From Tiliqua scincoides (taxonomy: Eukaryota; Chordata; Lepidosauria; Squamata; Scincidae), in NCBI RefSeq assembly GCF_035046505.1, contig NC_089821.1, forward strand, positions 62,218,256 to 62,282,255: a DNA stretch of 64,000 bases. The letters are read 5' to 3'. The position numbers were made by a program, and so were the translations under genes. This document shows, one piece after another, positions 1-10,300 of this stretch. Numbering within the stretch: position 1 is the first letter of the stretch; every line of letters begins with the position of its first letter. The notes under the pieces are model-generated. The model made no database searches and was not told where the DNA came from. It worked only from the letters and a program-made list of their open reading frames with translations.

Positions 1-124
1 TCCAGTTTGATGTTGAAGCTCCATCAGAAAGACTTTGAGAGTAGCTCATCTACAAATGTAACTTTAGTGCATTTTCCAGGTGCTTTCAATAGTTGATGTT
101 TATTTTTCTTTCTTCTCCTTTCAG

Positions 125-289
125 GCAAGAGATCGCAAAGTGGTGGGTGACCACAGTGGCGCTAGCAGCTATGGGTCTACTGCCAAGTGCCTGAACATCT
201 TAGCCCTGGTTCTGAGCCTTCTGATGGTTGTCTTGGTCATCATCCTGACTGCAGTGGGAATCATTGGCTGGAACAAACCAATGGACTAG
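125..289 (+). CDS. IFITM-family gene, last exon only (partial gene)
   Basis: This is exon 2 of an interferon-induced transmembrane (CD225/dispanin) protein. It follows a pyrimidine-rich acceptor ending in CAG at 122-124 and starts in phase 0 with Ala-Arg-Asp-Arg-Lys. It encodes 54 residues and stops at TAG 287-289. Visible family marks are the conserved loop ARDRKVVGDHSGASSYGS, the palmitoylation-type cysteine in AKCLNI, and a C-terminal hydrophobic segment of about 22 residues ending GIIGW, then a very short tail (NKPMD). The loop resembles avian IFITM3-type proteins more than IFITM5. In the family the protein sits in plasma or endosomal membranes and blocks virus fusion; that role here is inferred. 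Exon 1 (N-terminus and first intramembrane segment with the Cys-Cys pair) must lie left of the window, because no second such segment is found nearby. Confidence 0.88.
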   Translation, partial: ARDRKVVGDHSGASSYGSTAKCLNILALVLSLLMVVLVIILTAVGIIGWNKPMD

Positions 290-854
290 AAAGGCCATTG
301 ATCTATGCCTCACTTCAGTGGATTCACTTCAGAGACCTTTCACTTCCTTTTTGTAATGTTTCACTCAGCCACCTCTTGCTACTTTTGCATTCAGAGGATA
401 CTAGTGTGTAGTTCTTGATCTGGCAAAATGCAGTCCTGTCTTGAGAGTCCAGTGTGCGCCAATGATGGTCATGCGCTATTATCAGAGAATCTCCGATGTT
501 TCCCAAGATGGAGGTGGGCAAGTGTTCTGAAGGCATACTGGGTTTTTTCCCCATGTGCTATATGACCTTCCACTGTATTGAGATATGTTTCTTTCAGCTG
601 AAAGGAACCAGATGATTTTCTATCCTAATGAATAGAACCAGTCCTGAAAGCCACTACATAATATGAGGGCAGGGAGTCAAATTGGAATTGATGCATATGA
701 GAACACTATGACAGAACTGCAGTTGCGTTTTCCAGCCCTGGTTCTTATGCAAGGAAGGCACATTTTCTAGTAGGCAGTTTTTGTATTTCTTTGTGTAACA
801 AATGCTTATAGAGCTCTAATTTGAATAGTGAGGTCATGTTGGCACTAATGTTCA

Positions 855-860
855 AATAAA
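855..860 (+). promoter_or_regulatory. Polyadenylation signal for the first IFITM gene
   Basis: AATAAA lies about 565 bases after the stop codon, followed by a T-rich run. A second AATAAA is at 919-924. The stretch from 290 to about 880 is therefore read as 3'UTR; it holds no other supported gene. Confidence 0.6.
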
Positions 861-1114
861 GGTTTTTTTTTAAATCTTGTAACATGGATGAATTCCTTCT
901 TTGGACTTAAAACATAGCAATAAAGGAGTTACTGCCAGCTGCCAAAAGGGGAGTATAAAATCAATTTTTCCTAAAATGTTCATAGCACATTTCCATAGGA
1001 TGCAGCGGCCTTGGGGAATTCACCTGGCATTCTCATTTGAAGCCTTTTTTGGACCCTGATTTCCCCACCAAGCATTCTCAGTTATGCCTGTGCAAGCAGA
1101 CTTTTCTCTGGGAC

Positions 1115-1676
1115 TGTATTGGAATCGCAGAAGATCTGGTGAGGAGGTAGGATGTGGTGTTAGCAGTAGCCTCTTTAAAGGCCTGGGCATTCAGCAGAGA
1201 GAGTGCTGCACAGCTGCAGCCATTTGAAGGCAATAGGGCCCTCAGGCATAAAAACACCTGATGAAGGGAGTGTTTGGTGTGGGTAGCAGAAGGAGGAAAG
1301 CTTGAGGAAGGGAGACTGGATTGATGGACTAATGGCTGATGGACTTCTGAGGACAACTGGAACTATGGAACTGCTGATGAACTGATGGTCTTTGGAGCAG
1401 ACTAATGGACTTTGCAGACTGCTGGAGACACAGGAATTTGGTGTGTGGCTGCTGTGCCCAAGACCTGCTGAGGACCAAGGGGCTGCTGTAGTGGCAGGAG
1501 GTTGCTGGCAGGAGAGAGGACCTCTGCAGGTTGAACAGGCGAACTACCCTGGTGGTGGGATCCAGCACTACTGCAAGGCAGAACTAGGGTCATTTGGGGG
1601 GAAAGAAGGGGAGCTAATTAGCTTAAAGTGGGCATAATTCTTCAGGCAGAGCTTGGACTGCAAATCTGGCAAAACA
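1115..1676 (+). mobile_element. Old solo LTR, same family as the copies at 12263, 15101 and 21448
   Basis: The start TGTATTGGAA and the block containing GATGTGGTGTTAGCAG match the start of the LTR at 21448-21943 (minus) closely and those at 12263 and 15101 more loosely. A TATA-like ATAAAAA lies near 1250. The right end CTGGCAAAACA matches the family terminus. No clear flanking duplication is visible, so this copy looks older than the others. It is a fossil LTR without internal genes. Confidence 0.6.
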
Positions 1677-4135
1677 GGAATAGCCCATCCTTGCCTGTGT
1701 TTGTTGGGCTTTGTCCCCTGAAGGATTTTCCTCTTAATCCCAGCACTGGAAATGAACCAGACTAGAGATAAGAGCATTTGAAGCAACAAAGCACAACACC
1801 ATAAGGTGATGGGAAGGGTGTGCTTACTCTTTAGCTCACTCTCTTTGGCACCTTTTCAAGGGCTTATCTCACTCCAATGACATCCAAAGCTGCCACCACT
1901 TACTCCAGTGACCAGTTTAAAGAAGCAACAGCACTGGTGGGAGGGAGGCCCTACCCCAACCTCTTATCTTCTGCTGGCTTCCTGGTGGATGGTGGGCTTG
2001 AGAAGCAGCAGGTGGGCATACCCCCCCCCCCCACCAATTTGCTGCTTTCTGCTTGCTTCTTGGCTGGGACAGCCCTGCTCCTCCCACCTTGTGCTGAACT
2101 AATAAGAAGCTACAGATCACTGTTCAGCCAGTGTAGCCAGTCTAGTCTGTCAACCTAAGGAAGGGACTGCACTGTTACCCAATTGTGTTCCATCTTGTGA
2201 TTCTTTTCTCTTTACTAACTATCTCAGGTCTCAACACATCCTTATGGGTTATTAAGAGAGACTATGCCGAAAGCCTTACTGAAGAAATGCAGATATTCAC
2301 CATTCTATTCAACTTGGTTTATCTTGTTTACAAAATTCAGGTCTGACGCAGGCAGCACCAATTTCTTTCATCGGCTACAAGCCAAGACATACAGTACAAT
2401 ACTTTATGTACATTTATTTAATATTGATACTCTGCCTTCTGTCTGTGTCAATGCTACTGAAACATATGGGTCTTCTCTCCAAGTAAACACACCTAGAAGG
2501 ATCAGGCTGCACCCCAGAGAGTTCAGTGCAAACCCCAGTTCCTTCCCTCCCACCCTCATTCTGCCACTGATACTTTCACTAGGGTCATCTTTAAAAGAAA
2601 CTTTCCACCATTCCAAGGGTAGAAGACTACAGCCTCCCCCACTGCCTCATCCATTGTGTTTTCTCGCATTGCTTCTGCAAAGGAGTGAAGGCTTCTCTCT
2701 CATGTTCTCAGGAAAGAGGAAGGCTCTGAACATGCCAATGCTGATCCCCACTCAAACTGGGAACCAGCACCTGCTGCTGTTCTTTTCTAGTGTCTTGTCT
2801 GTACCTCAGCTGCAATCCTTGCATATTTACTTGGAGGTAAACCCCAGTGAGATGAATTTCATAAATGGGGACTACAGTTCACAGATATTTCAGGGGGATG
2901 CTTGAAAGCGGAGTCGCTGCTCAGTGCTTCATTCGCAGCACCAGCCGTTGAAGGAACCCTCTTCTGTGCCCCAGTTTGATGGTCCAGTGCAATCTTTCAG
3001 GACTAGAATTTCTACCAAGGGACACACCTCCACCTTGCCTACACTTCTCTGCTCAGAAACTTTGGGCTGCACGTGGTTGTTCTATTGCCCTTCCAGTCAG
3101 AACCGGGCCCTGCTGCCTTCTCCATTGGGGCCTCCTTGGCCTTGCTTTGGTTGTCTCTTGTCCCTCTCATGCCATGGTCACCAACAATGATGCAGTCCTC
3201 ATCAAATGACATTGCCCCAACATGCAGCCCTACTCTGATGGCAGGGAGCCACAGAGCTCCAAGTCCAAGAGCATTCTCCAACAGGGCTTCTGAATGCTGG
3301 CAGTGGGCCTGGGGCAGCATGCCTGATTTAGCCTCCCCCCCTCCCCGCCATGAATGAATGAATTTGCTTTGTGCTAAGTAGCTCATTTTGTCATGGCCCA
3401 GGCTCCCTTGAAGACTGGGCCTTGGGGATTTCTCTCTCTCCCCCCCCCCCAGTCTCCTCCTCAAGCATAGCCCCCAGACCTGCAGGACAACTACAAGATG
3501 TGCTGCAGTTGCTGTTCAGCTTCAGCGCCTTGAATGGCTGTTGCCTGGGGGAAAGTGAAAGTCACCTTTCCTCTTAAGGTAGTTCTGTCAGTGCTCTAAG
3601 CATTCTGGTTGTGCTCTTTTGCTCCTTTTCCAACTCAACCATATCTAAATACATGCCACCATCAAAGGCCAAAACCATGGCAGGGCCTGCCCAAGCCCCC
3701 CTGAGGCAGCACACCAAACTTGGCCCCTTTACTCACTGCACCAGCCTCTGCTCCCCAGGCTGTTCTAGCTCAGCAGCCTCCTCATTTCAAGTCCCCACAG
3801 GGACTGGGGCTTGAGCATAGCCAGCCTATCTATGAGGCCACCTGATGTGGGTTGCTTCAGTGGCAGTCTCTAAGGCGTCCAAGGGGGCAGCAGTCTCGCA
3901 GAGCCTTTCAGCCCAAGCCTTGTTGCTGCCACCTCTGTCTGACCTGCTGTTGACGCAAACACAATCAGCAGTGGTCTGCTTCCCGCTTGCTCAAGTGAGA
4001 ACTCATTTCCTTCCTTACTGTATTCCTAGCACACTGTCATCAGTGTTGGTGGTGTCTCTGTAAAGACAGATTTCATGCCACTTCTGGGTTTGAGCCTATT
4101 TCATTTTTATCTCTAAGGAAATTGGGGAAATAATG
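1677..4135. other. No gene recognised; low-complexity and old repeat traces
   Basis: I see no exon with family similarity here. The stretch holds C-runs (2021-2032 and near 3441) and a short trace resembling the CR1 reverse transcriptase region on the minus strand near 2255-2330. Otherwise it is unassigned sequence with only chance open frames. Confidence 0.4.
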
Positions 4136-4290
4136 CCTTCCCTGCTTTATCTTCCTGACAACCTTCTGAGGCAGGGTTGTGTTCAGAGCGGGTGACCTAC
4201 CCAAGGTCATTCAGCAAGATGTGTGACTGAGCATTGATATGAACCCAAACCTCCCTCATCTTAAGTCCAACCCTAAGCATTCCATTATGT
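4136..4290 (-). repeat. MIR-like ancient SINE fragment
   Basis: The order of blocks (ACAACCTTCTGAGGCAGGGTTG, then ACCCAAGGTCATTCAGCAAG, then GAACCCAAACCTCC) is that of the reverse complement of core-SINE/MIR elements common in amniotes. The copy is diverged. Confidence 0.5.
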
Positions 4291-4433
4291 TGTAATGGAA
4301 TCTCACCCTGTGCAGATATTACCTGTATATAAATGAATGCCTGCTTGGCAGGGTTTGAAAGCATGGGGGCAAGTGCTGCTTCTGCACTGAGGTGCTCCAT
4401 AACCAGTATCACCACTCTGCTCACCACAGATGC

Positions 4434-4720
4434 ATAAGAACATAAAAACAGCCCTGCTGGGTCAGGCCATAAACCCATCTAGTCCAGCTTCCTGTATCTC
4501 ACAGTGGTCCACCAAATGCCTCAGGGAGCACTTGACAACAAGAGACCTGTGTCCTGGTGCCCTCCCCTGCATCGGGGATTCTGACATAGCCCAATTATAA
4601 ATCAGGAGGTTGCACATACACTTCATGGCTTGTAACCTGTGATGAACTTTTGCTCCAGAAATTTGTCCAATCCCCTTTTAAAGACATCTAGGCCAGATGC
4701 CACCACGACATCCTGTGGCA
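4434..4720 (-). mobile_element. CR1 LINE 3' end, minus strand
   Basis: The run from AAGAACATAAAAACAGCCCT through TCTAGTCCAGCTTCCTGTAT to the CATCCTGTGGCA block matches the longer CR1 copy at 10301-11523, with the repeated tail at the left edge showing minus-strand orientation. It is 5'-truncated and carries no open reading frame of note. Confidence 0.8.
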
Positions 4721-4722
4721 TA

Positions 4723-4785
4723 CATTGGCATCCTTCAGTCTTGGAAAACTATGGTATCGCGCTCTGAAAAGTGGTTCTGGAACAG
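4723..4785 (-). mobile_element. Short LINE 3' fragment related to 31878-32372
   Basis: This piece is the reverse complement of the end of the LINE at 31878-32372 (the block around CCAGAACCACTTTTCAGAGC and GGTATCGCGCTCTGAAAAGT). It sits between two CR1 tails in opposite orientation. Confidence 0.65.
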
Positions 4786-4821
4786 AGTGCTCTCTCCAGT
4801 GCCCAAAGCCTGAGTAAAGCC

Positions 4822-4916
4822 GGGGCATTTGGTGGGCTGCTGTGAGATACAGGAAGCTGGACTAGATGGGCCTATGGCCTGATCCAGTGGGGCTGTTCTT
4901 ATGTTCTTATGTTCTA
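4822..4916 (+). mobile_element. CR1 LINE 3' end, plus strand
   Basis: GGAAGCTGGACTAGATGGGC, the CCTGATCCAG block and the TTCTTATG tail are CR1 3' sequence in plus orientation. It forms an inverted repeat of about 90 bases with the CR1 end at 4434. Confidence 0.8.
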
Positions 4917-5282
4917 AAGTAGATATGGAGGATAGACTGTTACCCATGCAGCAAATCCCCCCTCTCCACGTCGCTGAAATGGTCCAATGGAAAGGCAGAA
5001 GCCAATATGGTTGGTTCCAGCGGCGTCGCAGGAGTTGCCAGAACGTGACTGTGTTCAGCCATGAACTGCCTCAGGGACTCCAGCTCCAGATTTTGCCTTG
5101 AAGTTGACTTCTGAAGCCTTTTCCATAACTGGATGTAGCCACAAGGCAGTGGAGGTTTGGGATCAGAGTTTTCCTTCTCTCAGATGAGCTGCCTTCCCAG
5201 GCTAAGGAGTCCCATCTACCTTTGGCTGTCGCTTCTTACAAGTACAGCCAAACGGAGGGGCTATTCTTATCCCCAGCCCCCA

Positions 5283-5360
5283 GGGGACAACATCCTGTGG
5301 CAAGGAGTTCCACAAACTAACTACACACTGAGTAAAGAAATAAAACCTGTATGCAGCATT
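5283..5360 (-). mobile_element. Short CR1 fragment
   Basis: CATCCTGTGGCAAGGAGTTC followed by an ACTGAGTAAAGAAATA block matches the CR1 copy at 10590-10645 on the minus strand. Confidence 0.65.
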
Positions 5361-5512
5361 TGGTTGCAGTGACAAACACTGTCCTTGGCTGCATTTGTGT
5401 GAACAACGAGCATGTTGGGTCTGCAAGCCATGGTATGCTCTTACTGCCCCATCACCACAGCCCATTCATCCACATGCTTAAGGTAATGTTTGCATAGGGT
5501 TTGGGGCTTAAT

Positions 5513-6161
5513 ACTGGTTGAGTATCCCTTATCCAAAATGCTTGGGACTAGAAGTGTTTTGGTTTTTTTTTAAATATTTGCATATACATCAGCAGAACTC
5601 TTGGGGATGAGACCCAAGTCTATACCTGAAATTCATTTATGGTTCGTATGCACCTTATACACTGAACTGCGTAGGTGTGAAAGGCACAGGGGGAGGGGAG
5701 CAATGGGGACGGAGAGATCCTACCGGTAGGGTGAACAAGTCAGATCAAAAGTCCACTTCTTTCCCTGCCTGCTCTGTAAGAAAACAGGTTGCTGTCCTTG
5801 CATTGGACTGCACAACGGGCAAGTTGGCACCCTGTGGGCCCCCTAAGTCAATGCTGCACCTCACAACCAGCCCTCCTGCAGACCACCCTCTCCCCAGGAG
5901 AGGATCCCCTCCTGCCCACTGCTTGTCCTTTTCCTGGGCTCCGCCTACTGGGAAACCGGCCAGGCACATTTACATAATGCCCGCGGCTGTGCTCAACAGC
6001 GGAGCACTGCTCTCTAGTGGGCAATGGTGGGCATTGCAGTCGAGGCTCGGAAAAACACTCCGCTGCGGGAGGAGGCTGCAACTGTTGCAGCAGGATGTGG
6101 CTTCATGTCTGTACTCAAAAAGTTGCAGGTTTTGGAGCACTTCGGATTTGGGATGCTCAAC
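5513..6161. mobile_element. Tigger/MER44-like DNA transposon remnant
   Basis: The left end TACTGGTTGAGTATCCCTTA and the right end read in reverse (GTTGAGCATCCCAAATCCGA) form an imperfect terminal inverted repeat of the pogo/Tigger kind, and the left 130 bases resemble the vertebrate Tigger7/MER44 sequence. The middle (5680-6100) is GC-rich and does not look like that family, so another insertion or a different internal part is likely. No transposase frame is present. Confidence 0.5.
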
Positions 6162-6449
6162 TTCTAATCCAAAATGCCATCACCTGAGTCTTAGAAATCA
6201 TGAACCGATTTGCCCAGGGAAAAACAATTCCCTTATTGGTGTTCATTTACCCTGGTGCAAAAACCTTAACACCTCATTTTCTGTAAATGCCCTTTGATTG
6301 GGAATCTTTCTCATTTTACAGAACAAGATGATGGCAGTAAGCAAGACTACTAGAACCTACCTGCTCCCTCTGGCACTGAAACGCATCAGTTTCAGAGCAT
6401 AATCAATGAGTAAATCTGGAGCAGTGCTGTAGCTAGAGGGGGTGCAAAG

Positions 6450-6727
6450 CATAAGAACGTAAGAAGAGCCCCGCTGGATCAGGCCAAAGGCCCTTCTAGT
6501 CCAGCTTCCTGTATCTCACGGCAGCCCACCAAATGCCCCAGGGAGCACACCAGATAACAAGACACAACCTGGTGCTCTCCCCTGCATCTGGCATTCTGAG
6601 ATAGTTCACCTCTAAAATCAGAAGGTTGCACATAACCATCATGACTTGTAACCCGTGACGAACATTTCCTCTAGAAATTTGTCCAATCCCCTCTTAAAGG
6701 CATCTAGGCCAGATGCCATCACATCCT
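6450..6727 (-). mobile_element. CR1 LINE 3' end
   Basis: This is the same 3' block as at 4434 and 10301, from CATAAGAACGTAAGAAGAGC through GTCCAGCTTCCTGTATCTCA to CATCTAGGCCAGATGCCATC. It is 5'-truncated and noncoding. Confidence 0.8.
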
Positions 6728-7169
6728 GCCTAGACAAAGCACTATGTTTTGCAGGGAGCCTCACAGAGCCCTGCAAGCAGCCCCCTCACTTTCAGAACCA
6801 TTTCAGCTGCAAAACGTAGTGCTTTGCATCCCCTTGAGTTACTGATCTGCAGCAATTCCACTTTCAACATGCTGGAGAATGCAGGGATAGATGGTGACAT
6901 CTTTTGGGTGTGTTTGGGAAGACACTGTGTAGCTTTATGCAGGGGTTCTTTTGAATAAAGCATGGTGGGGGGAAAGTTAACTAGAGTTTTGATGCAGAGC
7001 TTCCATGATGACCAAAGAGTGACCTTTGTATATACACTCTCAGATTCTGCCTCCTGCCCTCTAAACTGCTCAAAAACAGGTGTAGGAGTTGAACCATTTG
7101 ACCACAGGGCAAGGTAATATAGGTCAAACCATGGAACAAGCTAACAGACAAACTTCAAAGCACCTTTCA
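6728..7169. other. No gene recognised
   Basis: Unassigned sequence between a CR1 end and the large LINE. Only short chance frames were seen. Confidence 0.4.
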
Positions 7170-7329
7170 GAGGAAGTTATTCAAAGTCAAAATTGTTTAT
7201 TGTATTAGCTAAAGCCATCACAATAGGATAAGATAAGATAAAATATATGGATCCAGGTATACATCAAATACAAACATTGATAAAATGATAAAATTAGGTC
7301 AAAATCAAGCACAAAGACACCTACACCCA

Positions 7330-8935
7330 TCATATTAGGGAATCTCCTTTACAATCTACTGCTATTTCCCCCAAGTAGTTGGCACGAATAGTTCTGGCAG
7401 CTTTGGCAAACAATGCTATGCTATAAGTGACCGATGGGTCACAATCGGAAAGTAACCAGCACAATTTCATTTGTGTGTTCTCCCCTTGAAGGGTAGCCAA
7501 AATAGGCTCCAAAAATCTTACCCTAGGGTTTTGATAAAGCTGGCAATGAAGCAGGTAATGTACAATATCCTCGATCTGTCCTGCTCCACAAATACAAAAC
7601 CTCAAATGCCTGGGAATGGACAGATATCTGCCATCTAGAACTGCTGTTGGCATGGTTTGGAAATGCAGTTCAGTAAACGCCTTTCTCAAAGAGGCAAAGG
7701 TAAGTGAATATAAATATTGTGCTCTTGAGTGACTTGGTTTCAGGAAACAGTACAGCTGAGAAAAATTTGAAGAACTTACTATATCTAAGTCCTGATCATT
7801 ATCCAGTTTAAACATCCATTCCCACAGCATTTGTTTTATTTCAGAAAAGACAAAAATATCAGTAGAAAGAGCTTTGGATTTTAAGAGCATTTGCACCAAA
7901 GTGGCTCAACCTCCTCTTCTCCACTGCTCGGCCAGACAGAGTTTAGGAAGACAATTTTCCAGCATGTCCAACACTCTCTTGTAATAAGAAATTATGGCTA
8001 CAGCAACCCTGGCCTTTATAGATACTATACCTGTCTCCATTCTGAGAAATGCTGCTGGAGTAGATGGAGGAACAGCCAAAATGTGCCTCAAAAATTTATT
8101 CTGAGCAACTTCGGGAATGTGTACGTTGTTCTGCTTTATGCCCCAGATCTCTATACCATATAACATTTGGGAAATTACTCTCCCCGAAAAAACCTTTGGA
8201 GCTGGAATTACCAAATTACCTCCTCTGGAATGGAAAATTTTTAGTAAGGCATAGCTTGATTTTTGTGCTAATGTTTTAATGTTTTGAAGTTGGAATTTCC
8301 AGCTATTTCTTTCGTCAAAGAATACACCCAAATATTTGAAGGCAGGGACTTGTTCAATCTTGCGATCACCCAAAGTCCAACTAAATTTAGGTGAACGCTT
8401 GCCAAAAACCACTATTTTAGATTTGGCATAATTCACCTTCAATTGCTCCGAATCACTAAAATCTTGCAGCTTATTTAAAATTCTCTTCAGCCCTTTCCTA
8501 TTCAAGGATAATAAAACAATGTCATCCACATAAATAAGGGTTGCAATCTTATGGTTTCCAATTGAGGGGGGGAAATGATCTGCATAAGTTAGAACATCTA
8601 CAATGTTGTTAATATAAAGGTTGAAAAGAAGTGGGGCCAACAAGCATCCTTGTCTAACACCTTTGATGGAACAAATTTCCTCCATCAGTCTTCCATCTGC
8701 ACTAATCCTTACCCTCAAGGTAGTATTAGTATATAATTCCTCCATTAAGAGCAGCAGCCTCCTATCAATATTAGTCCCAGCAAGCTTATCCCATAGACGA
8801 TCCCTAGGGACTGTATCAAATGCAGAGGAAAAATCTATAAATACTGCAAATAGCCATTTAAATGGCTTGCTTGTATATTTACAGATTAAATGCTGAAGGA
8901 CAAAGATTTGATCCACTGTACTATGGCCTTTCCTA
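7330..8935 (-). pseudogene. LINE ORF2, reverse transcriptase core and C-terminus
   Basis: The frame continues from residues RKGHSTVDQIFVLQHL into the reverse transcriptase. Visible motifs are FIDFSSAFDTVPRDRLWDKL, GVRQGCLLAPLLFNLYINN, the catalytic LIYVDDIVLL, and FKYLGVFF. The C-terminal part carries a CICGAG...HYLLHC Cys/His cluster typical of several APE-type LINEs. The frame is continuous except for one in-frame TGA at 7906-7908, which sits where an Arg or Gly codon is expected. The last codon is at 7330. At its 5' side the coding sequence is cut by the solo LTR at 8936-9477 and resumes at 9483. Product: reverse transcriptase for target-primed insertion of the element's own RNA. Being so nearly open, the family was probably active recently. 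Confidence 0.85.
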
Positions 8936-9477
8936 TGTTGGAGTTGGTACAACTCCATCTACTTCCAAGAGGTGGCAGGATACTATGCATTGAAAGGGTT
9001 AAGTGATGACCCAGTGACACAACACTTTACCTGTCCCTTTTTGGATGACCTATGTGGGGGTGTGGTCCAGACCCTATATAACCTTCCCTTACTCTGGGCA
9101 CGCTCTTTTCTTCTCCCTTCTTCCTCGCTGACCACTGACCCGTTGGGATGTCGCGCAGCAGGGCTCTGCTGGTGACGCCATCTTGACCGCATGGCACACG
9201 CAGAACGAGGCAGCTTTACAGCCTTGTTGTCTATTGAGTTTAGTGTACCTCTGAACATATTCAGATGCTGTAACCACACTTCTATTGGAACCGTGAGTAA
9301 ATGACTTTCTTTTGAAACTTCAACAAGCCATTGTTGTCTGTGTTTATTGATTAGCAGTCAGCCGGGTGTGGGAGGCTCCCTGGGTTGATTCCCAGCAAGG
9401 GGGGGGGGGTCTGCTGCTGAAGCTACTCTGCTTCCCCCCTAAAGGAGGAAACCAGTCTCAACAAATTGCTGCAACAT
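8936..9477 (+). mobile_element. Solo LTR (second family) inside the LINE
   Basis: The element begins TGTTGGAGTTGG and ends TGCTGCAACA, and is flanked by an exact 5-base duplication TCCTA (8931-8935 and 9478-9482). A TATATAA box lies near 9074 and a G-run near 9400. Length is 542 bases. It interrupts the LINE reverse transcriptase exactly between the sequences for QAGFR and KGHST. TG...CA ends and a 5-base duplication fit Ty3-like elements or ERVs with 5-base duplications. It is a fossil with no internal genes. Confidence 0.85.
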
Positions 9478-9482
9478 CCTAA

Positions 9483-10300
9483 ACCCAGCTTGTTCTTGAT
9501 GTAAAATATCATTTTCCTCAACCCACATTACCAATTTCTGAAGGAGATAACGACAGTAGATCTTAGAATTAATGTCCAGTAAACTAACTGGGCGATACTT
9601 CTGGGGGTTAGAATTATCCCCTTTTTTGTAAACTGGAAAAATAATACTCTGCCTCCAGCCTTCCGGGAAAAGTCCTGTAGCATTGATGTAAGTAAATAAT
9701 TTGGCAAGGAGAGGGGTTCACCATTCAATATTGGTCTTATACACGTCAGGAGGGATCATATCCTCTCCAGGTGCTTTTTCTATTGCTAAAGTATCTATAA
9801 GTTCACCTACTTCCTGTTCTGTGACTGGGGGCCATTCTGCTGTTAATGCCAAAAGCGACTGGCTATTGCTAACATTATTTTGCCTGGCATTGGCATCACT
9901 ATCAAATATGTTACTAAAATAGGAACACCATGTACCGGCAGCAATACAGTCATTCATTTTACTGCTAAGACCCAGATTGGGAGTTGAAATTAAAGACCAA
10001 AACATTTTTTCATTCTTTTCCATGACAGCCTTCCCCAATTCCTTCCACTGAGCTGACATATGTGCACTCTTTTTTTGTTTCAGAAGTTCCTTATAAGTTG
10101 AACGACATTGGGTCAAAGCATCTAAATCTGAAGCTAGCCGAGTTTGCCTTGTCTTCCTAATCAATCGAGTCAGATGTTTTTTGGCTAATCTACATTCCTT
10201 ATCAAACCAGCTACCCCGGTAGGGGGCAGAACCAGGTTCCTGTGTCTTCTGAACTAATAAAGGCCTTAACATTGAAGTAATATAGTTAAGGCCTTCTATA
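9483..10300 (-). pseudogene. LINE ORF2, linker and N-terminal reverse transcriptase
   Basis: The minus frame reads IEGLNYITSMLRPLLVQ at 10300, then a lysine-rich linker, then PVTEQEVGELIDTLAIEKAP and a finger region with GLFPEGWRQSIIFPVYKKG, KYRPVSLLDINSKIY and HQEQAGFR. These are the early reverse transcriptase blocks of APE-type LINEs. One in-frame TGA lies at 9718-9720, in place of a probable Trp; otherwise the frame is open. The CR1 at 10301 separates it from the endonuclease part, and the LTR at 8936-9477 separates it from the catalytic core. Confidence 0.8.

Noticed and set aside
290-1100. Another IFITM exon near the left gene
   Set aside because: No second CCLGF-type segment was found in either strand; exon 1 must be outside the window.
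2264-2905. 213-codon plus-strand open frame
   Set aside because: No recognised domain, no promoter or splice support; its start overlaps a trace of CR1 sequence.
5677-6297. 206-codon open frame
   Set aside because: It runs through the Tigger-like repeat and GC-rich sequence and has no family similarity.
9070-9080. TATATAA as a host gene promoter
   Set aside because: It lies inside the solo LTR at 8936-9477 and no host exon follows.
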